Positions 8,866 through 17,838 of a stretch of DNA of 64,000 nucleotides are shown here, in pieces (position 1 is the first letter of the stretch; every line of letters starts with the position of its first letter). Location of the stretch: contig NZ_CP025815.1 in the NCBI RefSeq assembly GCF_003352045.1, positions 3,844,001-3,908,000 of the forward strand, in the 5' to 3' direction. Source of the stretch: Sulfitobacter sp. JL08. GTDB taxonomy: Bacteria; Pseudomonadota; Alphaproteobacteria; Rhodobacterales; Rhodobacteraceae. Position numbers and translations under genes: made by a program. The notes under the pieces were generated by a model. It searched no databases and was not told where the DNA came from. It worked only from the letters and a program-made list of their open reading frames with translations.

Positions 8866-9630
8866 ATGGATAACTGGGCCGCAGCCTATGTCGATGGCGA
8901 ACACGTCACGGTTTGGGAACTGCAGGCCGAACAGGTTTTGGCGTGTAAAGACGTGCCTGTGACCGCCTTCACCGACTATGCTGCAAAAATTCAGGGGCCG
9001 ATCATCGCATGTGGTTTGCCCGGCCCTTCCCGCATCGTGCCCTGCACCCCGTTTGAAACAGTTGGCGCAACTTCGATCTCGTCCAATATCGCCGCCGTTC
9101 CCGCGCTGGCGCAACACAATCCGCCCGCAATCAGCAGCGGGTTGGAAACTGTGATCACCGGCTATTTGTCCGTGAACCCCGTTTTCGAAGGCGTCATTTG
9201 CGTACATGGCGCAGCAACCTTGTGGGCGCAGATTTCGGCGGGCGAAGTCGTCAGCTTTCAAACGTTCCTGACCCCTGAATTGATCACTGCTCTGGCCGGG
9301 GCGCAGCACCCGACCGACGGTTTTTGCGATGCCGTGTCAGACACGTTGTCCCATCCCGATCGTCTGGCCCGCCAGTTGAGCAGCGCCAGAACCATGAACG
9401 CGCCGGACAGGGTAACCGGCCATCTGGTCGGTGCGGAACTGGCCGCGGCAAAACCCTATTGGCTGGGCCAGCAGATCGTCATGATCGGGAACCTGACAGA
9501 TCTATACACCAAGGCGTTGCAAATGCAGGGTGCCGAAGTGGCTGTTGCGCCCTGGGAAGACATGATCCTGAACGGGTTGAAGGTGGCTTATGCGGTGGTG
9601 GCCGCAGTCCCGGACCGCCCCGCCAACTGA
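8866..9630 (+). CDS. Degenerate 2-dehydro-3-deoxygalactonokinase (DgoK)-like protein
   Basis: This 254-residue protein follows the overall plan of DgoK, a sugar-acid kinase, but its key motifs have decayed. Where DgoK has DWGSTNLR it has DNWAAAYVDG, where DgoK has RGEETQ it has SGLETV, and where DgoK has PGTHCKW it has HGAATLW. The C-terminal part IGNLTDLYTKALQMQGAEVAVAP matches the family's end. It is shorter than typical DgoK (about 290-300). I expect weak or no kinase activity, perhaps a regulatory or binding role. It lies 20 bp after rpe. Its last 43 bp overlap the end of the convergent acyl-CoA dehydrogenase gene. Confidence 0.6.
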   Translation: MDNWAAAYVDGEHVTVWELQAEQVLACKDVPVTAFTDYAAKIQGPIIACGLPGPSRIVPCTPFETVGATSISSNIAAVPALAQHNPPAISSGLETVITGYLSVNPVFEGVICVHGAATLWAQISAGEVVSFQTFLTPELITALAGAQHPTDGFCDAVSDTLSHPDRLARQLSSARTMNAPDRVTGHLVGAELAAAKPYWLGQQIVMIGNLTDLYTKALQMQGAEVAVAPWEDMILNGLKVAYAVVAAVPDRPAN

Positions 9631-10760
9631 TCCGCACCAAGCGCGATAAAGCGTTCCAGATGATGATCGGTGTCGCCAAACCGATGATCGATCATCACGA
9701 TACGTTTGGCGATATGCGCCAGTTCGTATTCCTGCGTCATTGCGATACCGCCGTGCATCTGAATTGACTCTTCGGCGACAAGTTTGCCCACGCGACCGAT
9801 CAGATGTTTCGCGGCACTGACATGCCGCTCACGCGTGACACGATCCGCTTCCAGATGGCCCGCGGCAAGAATCACGGCCGAACGCGCCTGTTTCAGTTCG
9901 ATAAACACATCCGCCATTCGGTGCGCCAGTACCTGAAACGAACCAATCGGACGGCCAAATTGCGTACGGGTGCCCAGATAATCCAACGTCAGCCGCGCGG
10001 CTGTTTCCATCGCCCCCAGCGCCTCGGCGATCAAGGCAACATTGGCCATAGCCACGCATTTTTCGATTGCGTCAAACCCGTTACCCTCACTGCCCAGCAA
10101 CGCGTCTTGCGGTAGCACAAGACCGTCCATAACGATTTCTGCTGCGCGCCCTCCGCTGATCAGCGGATAGCCGTTCAGTTCAAGCCCGTCTGCATCTGAC
10201 GGAACAAGGAAAAGCAAAATGCCGTTTTGATCATCAACATCACCGGATGTCCGGGCAGACACCACCAGATGATCGGCCGCCTCGGCATTCACCACAACCG
10301 ATTTGCGCCCGTTCAGAACATAGTGATCTCCTCGGTTCTGCGCGGTTGTTGCAACAATGTTCAGATCATATCGGCTGGTTGGCTCACCATGTGCAAATGC
10401 CAGATGCACAGATCCGGCCATCACATCCTCCAGAATTCCGGCGTGATCGTCGGTGCCCAGTTCCGCAATCAGACCGGCACCCAGAATGGCCGTATCCAGA
10501 AACGGTTCGACCACACCGGCGCGGCCCAGTTCTTCGAACACGGTTGTAATGTCAAACCCCGTTCCGCCAAAGCCGCCCTTGTCTTCGCCAAGCAATGCGC
10601 CGATCACGCCCAGATCTGCCATTTGGGACCAGATCGTCGCAGACAGGCCCGCGGTGCTGTCCAGTATCTGGTTTCGCACCTGCGTTGTGTATTTATCCGC
10701 CAGAAACCGCCGCAGGCTGTCCTGTAGCATCCGGCGCTCTTCGGTCAGTTCGAAATTCAT
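9588..10760 (-). CDS. Acyl-CoA dehydrogenase, PimD-like (small subunit type)
   Basis: A 390-residue flavoprotein with the acyl-CoA dehydrogenase fold: an N-terminal helical domain (FELTEERRMLQDSLRRFLADKY), a mid beta-domain with YVLNGRKSVVVNAEAADHLVVSART, and a C-terminal domain with GTRTQFGRPIGSFQVLAHRMADV and SIQMHGGIAMTQEYELAHIAKR. It is the partner of the next gene upstream, which it overlaps by 4 bp. Such adjacent unequal pairs form heteromeric dehydrogenases in pimeloyl-CoA and steroid side-chain degradation. It should oxidise a CoA ester to the 2-enoyl-CoA. It is the last gene of the operon. Confidence 0.88.
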   Translation of the reverse strand: MNFELTEERRMLQDSLRRFLADKYTTQVRNQILDSTAGLSATIWSQMADLGVIGALLGEDKGGFGGTGFDITTVFEELGRAGVVEPFLDTAILGAGLIAELGTDDHAGILEDVMAGSVHLAFAHGEPTSRYDLNIVATTAQNRGDHYVLNGRKSVVVNAEAADHLVVSARTSGDVDDQNGILLFLVPSDADGLELNGYPLISGGRAAEIVMDGLVLPQDALLGSEGNGFDAIEKCVAMANVALIAEALGAMETAARLTLDYLGTRTQFGRPIGSFQVLAHRMADVFIELKQARSAVILAAGHLEADRVTRERHVSAAKHLIGRVGKLVAEESIQMHGGIAMTQEYELAHIAKRIVMIDHRFGDTDHHLERFIALGADQLAGRSGTAATTA

Positions 10761-11956
10761 CCTGTCTGCCCCCGCATCGCGGTCTTGGCGATAATCTCGC
10801 GCTGGATTTCATTCGAACCGCCGTAAATCGAAATCTTGCGGTTGTTGAAATATTGCCTTGCAACCGGCCGTGCGTAATCCGGCCCGATGCCTGCGTTATC
10901 GCCTTCAATCGCTTCGGACACGAACGGCATCGCATAAGGCCCGACCGCACGGCGTGTCAGATCATTGATCTCCTGACGGATGATCGTGCCTTTGACCTTC
11001 AGCATCGAGCTTTCAACACCCGGCGCCTGCCCTGACGCCGCCTTGCTGATCATGCGCAGATTGGTGATTTCCATCGCCATCAATTCGATTTCAACCCGTG
11101 CGATCCGCGCAGCAAATAGGGGGTTTTCGATCAATGGCCGACCGCCCGCAACCTCGGCGCGGGCAATGCGCTTCAAGGCGTCCAGGCCCGCCGCGGAAAA
11201 CCCTGTACCGGCGATGTTCGTGCGTTCATGGGTCAAAAGATACTTGGCGTAGGTCCACCCCTGGTTTTCCTCGCCTACAAGATTCTCGACAGGCACACGC
11301 ACGTCTGTAAACCAGACCTCGTTCACTTCGGCGCTGCCATCCAGAAGGATGATAGGGCGCACTTTTATACCCGGCGTTTCCATGTCGATCAGCAGAAACG
11401 ATATGCCTTCCTGCTGCTTGACCCCCGGATCGGTCCGCACAAGGCAAAAAATCATGTTTGCGTACTGGCCCAGTGTCGTCCACGTCTTCTGGCCATTCAC
11501 CACATAGTGGTCGCCGTCATGCACGGCGCTGGTTTTCAACGATGCAAGATCAGACCCGGCACCGGGTTCGGAATACCCCTGACACCACCAGTCCGCGCCA
11601 TTCAGGATACGGGGAAGCCAATGATCCTGTTGCTCCTTCGATCCGAATTTTTGCAACACCGGGCCCAGCATCGTCAGACCGAACGGCACCACCCGCGGCG
11701 CATAGGCACGCGCGCATTCTTCCTCAAAAATATGGCGTTGAACGGCGTTCCATTCGGCACCCCCGAACGTCTTTGGCCAGTTTATGGCAAGCCATCCGCG
11801 CGCATGCAGGATCGCGTGCCAACGGTCATGGTCCTGTTTGCTCAGGGTTGCGCCGGCGCGCACCTTGTCACTCAGGTCTGATGGCAATTCAGCCTTCAGA
11901 AAGGCACGCACTTCCTCCCGAAAGGCCAGTTCTTTATCAGAATAACTCAGGTCCAT
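10757..11956 (-). CDS. Acyl-CoA dehydrogenase, PimC-like (large subunit type)
   Basis: This 399-residue acyl-CoA dehydrogenase has WCQGYSEPGAGSDLASLKT, the FAD-site segment YVVNGQKTWTTLGQYAN, and the C-terminal RQYFNNRKISIYGGSNEIQREIIAK. In medium-chain enzymes the last motif contains a catalytic Glu (YEG); here it is YGG, so the base must lie elsewhere or in the partner subunit. It resembles the large subunit of pimeloyl-CoA dehydrogenase. It lies 11 bp after the thiolase and overlaps the second dehydrogenase by 4 bp, which suggests the two products assemble together. Confidence 0.9.
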   Translation of the reverse strand: MDLSYSDKELAFREEVRAFLKAELPSDLSDKVRAGATLSKQDHDRWHAILHARGWLAINWPKTFGGAEWNAVQRHIFEEECARAYAPRVVPFGLTMLGPVLQKFGSKEQQDHWLPRILNGADWWCQGYSEPGAGSDLASLKTSAVHDGDHYVVNGQKTWTTLGQYANMIFCLVRTDPGVKQQEGISFLLIDMETPGIKVRPIILLDGSAEVNEVWFTDVRVPVENLVGEENQGWTYAKYLLTHERTNIAGTGFSAAGLDALKRIARAEVAGGRPLIENPLFAARIARVEIELMAMEITNLRMISKAASGQAPGVESSMLKVKGTIIRQEINDLTRRAVGPYAMPFVSEAIEGDNAGIGPDYARPVARQYFNNRKISIYGGSNEIQREIIAKTAMRGQTG

Positions 11957-11967
11957 GACAAATGCCC

Positions 11968-13137
11968 CTAGTAGATTTCAAACAAGCCCGCGGCCCCCAT
12001 GCCGCCACCGATACACATGGTCACCACTCCCAGCTTTGCCCCGCGTCGGTGTCCTTCGCGCAGCAGATGGCCCGCCATACGCGCACCTGTCATTCCAAAC
12101 GGGTGCCCGATTGCGATGGACCCGCCGTTCACGTTGCATTTTTCGTCATCAATTCCCAGCTTGTCGCGGCAGTACAACGCCTGCGACGCAAACGCTTCGT
12201 TCAACTCCCACAGGTCGATATCGTCAACCTTCAGCCCGTGCCGTTCAAGCAGACGGGGCACGGCAAACACCGGCCCGATGCCCATTTCGTCGGGTTCGCA
12301 TCCGGCAACGGCAAAGCCCCTGAACGCGCCCATCGGGGTCAGCCCCTGCCGTTCGGCCTGTTGCGCATCCATCATCACCAACGCGGCGGCCCCGTCGCTT
12401 AACTGGCTGGCATTGCCTGCAGTAACATAGCCGCCTTCGCGCACAGGTTGCAGCGCCTGCAACCCTTCCAGAACCGTACCCGGGCGATTGCATTCGTCGC
12501 GATCTACCGTGACCTTGTGTTGTGACACTTCTCCGGTTTCCTTGTCCTTCACAGCCATGACCGTCTGCATCGGAACAATTTCATCTTCGAACAGGCCCGC
12601 CTTTTGCGCCGCCGCAATCCGCTGCTGGCTGCGCAATCCATATTCATCCTGCGCGTCCCGCGTGATGCCGTATCGCTTTGCCACGATATCCGCTGTTTCG
12701 ATCATCGCCATGTAAATTGCCGGTTTATGTTCCAGAATCCACGCCTCTGGCGTTGGCGTGGTGTTCGGCTGCACCATCGAAATGCTTTCAACACCGCCCG
12801 CAATCATCGGGCCGGCACCCGCTTGGATTGCCTGGGCTGCCAGTGCAATCGTTTGCAGACCACTGGAACAATAGCGGTTCACCGTCATGCCCGACACGGT
12901 GACTGGCAGACCGGCGCGGATCGCAATCTGGCGGGCAATATTCTGGCCCGTCGCCCCTTCGGGAAAACCACAGCCAATGATGCAATCCTCGATGGTGTTC
13001 GGATCAAGCCCGGCGCGTTCGACCGCTGCGGAAACCGCATGCCCCCCCATGGTTGCGCCATGCGTTATGTTGAACGATCCGCGGAACGATTTTGCCAGGC
13101 CCGTACGAGCCGTCGAAACGATAACAGCTTGTTTCAT
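11968..13137 (-). CDS. Acetyl-CoA acyltransferase (thiolase)
   Basis: The 389-residue product is a degradative-type thiolase. It shows [19 protein letters not shown] with the nucleophilic Cys near residue 90, [36 protein letters not shown] with the catalytic His, and [18 protein letters not shown] with the second catalytic Cys. It cleaves 3-ketoacyl-CoA with CoA to acetyl-CoA and a shortened acyl-CoA. It begins 5 bp after the FadB-like gene ends and is followed by the two dehydrogenases, so one transcript would provide a complete beta-oxidation cycle except for the ligase. Confidence 0.94.
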   Translation of the reverse strand: MKQAVIVSTARTGLAKSFRGSFNITHGATMGGHAVSAAVERAGLDPNTIEDCIIGCGFPEGATGQNIARQIAIRAGLPVTVSGMTVNRYCSSGLQTIALAAQAIQAGAGPMIAGGVESISMVQPNTTPTPEAWILEHKPAIYMAMIETADIVAKRYGITRDAQDEYGLRSQQRIAAAQKAGLFEDEIVPMQTVMAVKDKETGEVSQHKVTVDRDECNRPGTVLEGLQALQPVREGGYVTAGNASQLSDGAAALVMMDAQQAERQGLTPMGAFRGFAVAGCEPDEMGIGPVFAVPRLLERHGLKVDDIDLWELNEAFASQALYCRDKLGIDDEKCNVNGGSIAIGHPFGMTGARMAGHLLREGHRRGAKLGVVTMCIGGGMGAAGLFEIY

Positions 13138-13142
13138 CAGGA

Positions 13143-15224
13143 TTATCCTTTGTTCAGATCATCAAAACTGCGCCCGTCACGGACCAGTTCCTGTAACAGC
13201 GGCGCGGGCTGCCAGAAATACGCATCTTCCTGTGCGAAGGTTTCAATATCCTTCAACACTTCGGGCAATCCGGTCAGGTCTGCCCATTTCAGCGGCCCAC
13301 CGCGATAACGCGGAAACCCATAACCAAACAGCAGCGTCATATCCACGTCCAGCGGGCGGCGCGCAATGCCTTCGCCCACCACTTTGGCAGCCTCGTTGAC
13401 CATCGCTGCCATATAGCGGCGCACGATCTCTTCATCCGAAAACGCCCGTGGTGTGATCTTTTTTGATGCACGTTCTGCGGCGATCAACTCCATCACTTCG
13501 GGGTTTGGCGTGCCCCCGCGTTTGCCCGCCTCGTAGATATAATAGCCTTTGCCGGTTTTCTGCCCGAAATGGCCCGCCTCGCACAGGCGGTCGGGATAAT
13601 CCGGCACCCGTTCACGCGGATCGCGGGTGGGGGCCAACCGCTTGCGGCTGGCCCAGCCGATATCCAGCCCCGCCAGATCGGCCACCGCGAACGGCCCCAT
13701 GGCAAAACCGAAATCCGTCAGCGCCTTGTCGATCTGATAGGGGCTGGCCCCATCCAGAATCATATGGTCGGCACAGGTGCGATAGGCGCTCAGAATACGG
13801 TTGCCGATAAAGCCGTCGCACACGCCCGCGCGCACGGCGACCTTGCGCATTGCCTTGCCCAGCGCAAATGCGGTGGCCACCACGTCCGGCGCGGTTTTGT
13901 CGGCCACCACCACTTCAAGCAGCTTCATGACATGGGCCGGCGAAAAAAAGTGCAGCCCGATCACATCCTGCGGCCGCGACGTGCTTGCCGCGATTTCATT
14001 CACATCCAGATAGGATGTATTGGTCGCCAACACGGCCCCCTGTTTGCACACTGCGTCAAGCTTGGCGAATACGTCTTTCTTGACGGCCATGTCTTCGAAA
14101 ACCGCTTCGATCACCAGATCAGCATTGCTTAGCGCATTGTAATCCGTGGCCAGTGTGAGGGCCTTTTGCGTCAGGGCATCATATTGTTCCTGACTAAGTT
14201 TGCCACGTTTCAGCGCGCCGCCCAGATTGCCTTCTATACGGTCGCGGGCCGCTTTGGCTGCCGCGTCAGACATTTCGATCAAGGTCACTGCGAATCCCGA
14301 CAACAAGGCCGCGGTAACGATTCCCGCGCCCATGGTGCCACCGCCGATCACGCCGATCGCCTTGACGTCACGTGGCGCAATGCCTTGCAACTCTGGCAGT
14401 TTGCTGACTGCACGTTCTGAAAAAAACGCATGGATCAATCCGTGACGCTGATCCGTTGCCATCAATTCGGAAAACAATTCCCGCTCGCGCTTCAGACCTT
14501 CGAAAAAAGGCAACTCGCTTGCGGCCTGCACCGCGCGTACTGCCGTTGCTGGCGAAAGTTGTCCCCGCCCCTTGGCAAGCACGTCCGCATAAACCACATC
14601 GAAATCGACAGGATCCGGCCCCGGCATATCGCAAACCGGACGGCGCGGCGCCCCCTGATCCAGCAATGCCTGCGCATAACCCACGCCGATGCTTTGCGGA
14701 TCACCTTTTTCCAGACGGTCCAGAATGCCCATCTGCAACGCCTCGTCCGCGCCGACATGCCGGCCTGTTGTGATCATGCCCAAAGCCGCCTTGGCCCCGG
14801 TCAGACGCGGCAACCGCTGGGTGCCGCCTGCACCGGGCAGAATACCCAGATGCACCTCGGGCAACCCCACTTTCGCGGACGGAACGGCAATGCGGTAATG
14901 CGCCGACAGCGCCACCTCAAGACCACCGCCCAAAGCGGTGCCATGCAAGCAAGCAACGACTATCAGCGGCGATGCTTCGATCCGGTTGCACAGATCAGGC
15001 AGCCAGGGGTCTTGCGGCGGCTTTCCAAACTCGCTGATATCGGCACCTGCGGGGAACGAACGGCCATCGCCAACAATCACAACTGCCTTGGCCTCTCCCT
15101 CGGCCCGTGTCATCGCCTTGTCCAGACCAAGCCGCACCGCGTGACCCAATGCGTTCACCGGCGGGTTTTGCACCCGCAGCACTGCAATATCTCCGTGCAG
15201 TTCGTAAGCAATCACTTCAGACAT
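13143..15224 (-). CDS. Bifunctional enoyl-CoA hydratase / 3-hydroxyacyl-CoA dehydrogenase (FadB/PimF-like)
   Basis: The 693-residue protein fuses a crotonase domain with a hydroxyacyl-CoA dehydrogenase. The crotonase part (residues 1-190) has [30 protein letters not shown] and [20 protein letters not shown]. The dehydrogenase part starts near residue 295 with [21 protein letters not shown], then [11 protein letters not shown] and [17 protein letters not shown], followed by two C-terminal helical domains. It hydrates 2-enoyl-CoA and oxidises the resulting 3-hydroxyacyl-CoA with NAD. It is the first gene of the four-gene operon reading to 9588. The gene order recalls pimF-pimB-pimC-pimD of dicarboxylate degradation, which is the basis for suggesting a dicarboxylic or medium-chain substrate. 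Confidence 0.93.
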   Translation of the reverse strand: MSEVIAYELHGDIAVLRVQNPPVNALGHAVRLGLDKAMTRAEGEAKAVVIVGDGRSFPAGADISEFGKPPQDPWLPDLCNRIEASPLIVVACLHGTALGGGLEVALSAHYRIAVPSAKVGLPEVHLGILPGAGGTQRLPRLTGAKAALGMITTGRHVGADEALQMGILDRLEKGDPQSIGVGYAQALLDQGAPRRPVCDMPGPDPVDFDVVYADVLAKGRGQLSPATAVRAVQAASELPFFEGLKRERELFSELMATDQRHGLIHAFFSERAVSKLPELQGIAPRDVKAIGVIGGGTMGAGIVTAALLSGFAVTLIEMSDAAAKAARDRIEGNLGGALKRGKLSQEQYDALTQKALTLATDYNALSNADLVIEAVFEDMAVKKDVFAKLDAVCKQGAVLATNTSYLDVNEIAASTSRPQDVIGLHFFSPAHVMKLLEVVVADKTAPDVVATAFALGKAMRKVAVRAGVCDGFIGNRILSAYRTCADHMILDGASPYQIDKALTDFGFAMGPFAVADLAGLDIGWASRKRLAPTRDPRERVPDYPDRLCEAGHFGQKTGKGYYIYEAGKRGGTPNPEVMELIAAERASKKITPRAFSDEEIVRRYMAAMVNEAAKVVGEGIARRPLDVDMTLLFGYGFPRYRGGPLKWADLTGLPEVLKDIETFAQEDAYFWQPAPLLQELVRDGRSFDDLNKG

Positions 15225-15324
15225 CAGGTCGTCCCCGCAAAACTGGAATTCCGTTGGCGCAAGGCTGTTCTTTTATTGTCCAGGGATCAAGGGTGTGCTG
15301 CGTAACGCTGCGTCGTAAAAACTG

Positions 15325-15810
15325 TTACTTGCGATAGACAAAGCATCGGCCCGGCACGGCCCCCGGTGGCAAAGGCAGTTCTTCGAGATCGTTGAAATAC
15401 ATGCGATCACTTGAAACCATGAGGCCGCCAACGGCCAGCAAAGGTTCGATCAGCGGTGACAATGTGCGTGCAAACGCATCATTGAGGGCCGGAATATGCC
15501 CCCCCAGATCCGCATGGATCAGGCTGGCTTTCGCGCCAAACCGCCGCAGGGCCGCAGGCAGTGTTTCGATCACGTCACCCAGAATCATATGGTCGGGGTC
15601 TGGCGTAGACTCGGGATGAGATTCAACCGCGCGATCAAAAACATAGATGTCCCTGCCCTTCACGATTTCATGCAAGTGGTGGTAGGTGCGTCCGTTTCCC
15701 AACCCCAGTTCAAAAACGGGGCCGGGCAGGTTTCCGGTCTGCTCGACAGCAAAGTTCAGGCACGCACGTTGCGACACCATACGGTCAATGAACAGGTCAA
15801 GGCGGGTCAT
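15325..15810 (-). CDS. Class I SAM-dependent methyltransferase-like protein
   Basis: A small 161-residue protein has the start of a Rossmann methyltransferase: GPVFELGLGNGRTYHHL (motif I, GxGxGxT) followed by DIYVFDRAVESH (motif II acidic residue), and later ASLIHADLGGH. It ends with GAVPGRCFVYRK. No partner gene is evident; the beta-oxidation operon starts 100 bp downstream on the same strand. The substrate is unknown, and the short length suggests a minimal catalytic domain. Confidence 0.7.
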   Translation of the reverse strand: MTRLDLFIDRMVSQRACLNFAVEQTGNLPGPVFELGLGNGRTYHHLHEIVKGRDIYVFDRAVESHPESTPDPDHMILGDVIETLPAALRRFGAKASLIHADLGGHIPALNDAFARTLSPLIEPLLAVGGLMVSSDRMYFNDLEELPLPPGAVPGRCFVYRK

Positions 15811-16065
15811 GTATCATTCCTTATCTTCCGTCGTCCTGATCCGGCGGAGGCGCCCACCGGATCCGAACGCTAGATGCCTGATCCAATTCGGAATGTGTAG
15901 GGTCTTGTGTCTGTTTCGGGCGGGTCGCCCTGCACAAAATTCGCCAAATCGGATTTGACTAACAGGCTGCCAATGGGTGATGGTATGATTGCGCTGCGGG
16001 TCCATTGTCCTGAAGCTTTTGTGTGAGTGGCCTTTTTGGACAATAGACAGTTGGAACCGGATTGA

Positions 16066-17838
16066 ATGAAGCCCCTGTTGCAAGTTGACAACCTGAGCAT
16101 CGGGTTCGGCAAGGCGCCGCCGGTCATCAGCGATGTAAGTTTTGCTGTCCTTCCCGGACAGACACTTGCCCTGGTCGGTGAAAGCGGCTCTGGCAAGACA
16201 CTGTCGTGCCGCACGATCCTGCGGATTCTGCCCAGTACCGCACGGATATTGGGGGGCAGCATCACTTTTAGTCGCGCTGACAAATCTGTCGAATTGCTGT
16301 CGCTCCGTGAACGGCAAATGCGCGATATCCGCGGCAACTACATTTCGATGATCTTTCAGGAACCGATGCGATCACTGTCGCCGTTGCACCGGATCGGCAA
16401 TCAGGTGTCCGAGGTTCTGAAACTGCATGACGGCCTGTCAGAGCGTGCGGCGCGCAAGACTGTCTTGCAAACGTTCGATCGGGTCGGATTTCCCGATCCC
16501 GAACGGGTGTACAGCGCCTACCCCTTCGAATTGTCAGGCGGCATGCGTCAACGGGCTATGATCGCGATGGCGATGGTTGCCAAACCGGATCTTCTGATCG
16601 CCGACGAACCAACCACCGCGCTGGACGTAACCACGCAGGCGCAGGTCTTGGGCCTGATCAAGGATCTGCAGCGCGAGACAGGCATGGCCGTCATTCTGGT
16701 CACGCATGATCTGGGTGTTGTTGCCAACATGGCTGAACAGGTTGTTGTTCTGAACAACGGGCGGGTGATGGAATCCGGTGCTGCCAATCTGGTACTGTCC
16801 GCACCGGCGCATCCTTACACACAAAAACTGTTCAACGCCGCGCCGCTGATACCAGCCGTTGCCAAGGGCGCGCCCCCGCTGGAAAAGCAGGATCTGATCC
16901 TGTCGATGTCCGACGTATCGAAAACCTATTACGTGCGCGGCGCATCGGCCTGGAAACCCAAGATCGAGGTGAACGCCTGCCGGGGCATCAATCTGAACGT
17001 ACCGCGCGGCAAGACACTGGCGGTGGTGGGGGAAAGCGGATCGGGCAAAACCACCTGCGCGCGCATCGCTTTGGGCGCGGAACGCCCGGACGCGGGCGGT
17101 TCGGTCATGTTCACAGCGGAACAGGGCACCACGCCGCTGGCGGTTCACGCACTGGACAAAACGCAGCGCTTTGCTTTTCAAAAACAGGCGCAAATGGTGT
17201 TTCAGGATCCCTATTCCTCGCTTAATCCGCGTATGCGGGTCGTGGATGCATTGACCGAGCCGCTTGAAATTCACGGCATTGGAAACCGCACCGAACAACG
17301 GGAACGCGCGGCAGCGTCACTGACGCAGGTCGGGTTGAACCCCGATATGCTGTACCGTTATCCGCACGCCTTTTCCGGCGGCCAGCGGCAGCGCCTTTCG
17401 ATTGCACGCGCCCTGACGCTTGATCCGGTTTTTCTGGTCTGTGACGAACCGACATCAGCACTGGATGTGTCCGTTCAGGACCAGATACTGACCCTTCTGG
17501 AAGATATCCGCGACCGGATGAACCTGTCTTATCTTTTCATCAGCCACGATCTGGCCGTCGTTGCACGTATCGCCGACGAAGTGGCCGTGATGCGACAGGG
17601 ACTGGTGGTAGAACAGGCGCCACCGGCCACGTTGTTCTATGATCCACGCCACCCCTACACCAAGGCGCTGATCGCGGCCCAGCCTGAACCCGATATTTCA
17701 CGACCCATCGACCTGAACATCGTGGCGCAGGGCGCGGGCAGCCCGATGGCGTGGCCCGAAGCGTTCCGCATGACCGAAACAGAACTGCCCGCCCTGACCG
17801 AATTGTCACCCGGCCACAAGGTACGGTGCCATGTATAG
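16066..17838 (+). CDS. Peptide-type ABC importer, dual ATP-binding protein
   Basis: This 590-residue protein contains two complete nucleotide-binding domains in tandem. The first has Walker A GESGSGKTLSC near residue 40, signature LSGGMRQRAMIAMAM and Walker B LLIADEPTTALD. The second has GESGSGKTTCARI, FSGGQRQRLSIARAL and FLVCDEPTSALD. Each is followed by an oligopeptide-transporter C-terminal extension (HPYTQKLFNAAP, HPYTKALIAAQP). It powers the importer encoded by the next three genes and overlaps the substrate-binding gene by 8 bp. Architecture is that of YejF or GsiA. A 255-bp gap upstream separates it from the divergent methyltransferase gene and should hold its promoter. Confidence 0.93.
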   Translation: MKPLLQVDNLSIGFGKAPPVISDVSFAVLPGQTLALVGESGSGKTLSCRTILRILPSTARILGGSITFSRADKSVELLSLRERQMRDIRGNYISMIFQEPMRSLSPLHRIGNQVSEVLKLHDGLSERAARKTVLQTFDRVGFPDPERVYSAYPFELSGGMRQRAMIAMAMVAKPDLLIADEPTTALDVTTQAQVLGLIKDLQRETGMAVILVTHDLGVVANMAEQVVVLNNGRVMESGAANLVLSAPAHPYTQKLFNAAPLIPAVAKGAPPLEKQDLILSMSDVSKTYYVRGASAWKPKIEVNACRGINLNVPRGKTLAVVGESGSGKTTCARIALGAERPDAGGSVMFTAEQGTTPLAVHALDKTQRFAFQKQAQMVFQDPYSSLNPRMRVVDALTEPLEIHGIGNRTEQRERAAASLTQVGLNPDMLYRYPHAFSGGQRQRLSIARALTLDPVFLVCDEPTSALDVSVQDQILTLLEDIRDRMNLSYLFISHDLAVVARIADEVAVMRQGLVVEQAPPATLFYDPRHPYTKALIAAQPEPDISRPIDLNIVAQGAGSPMAWPEAFRMTETELPALTELSPGHKVRCHV

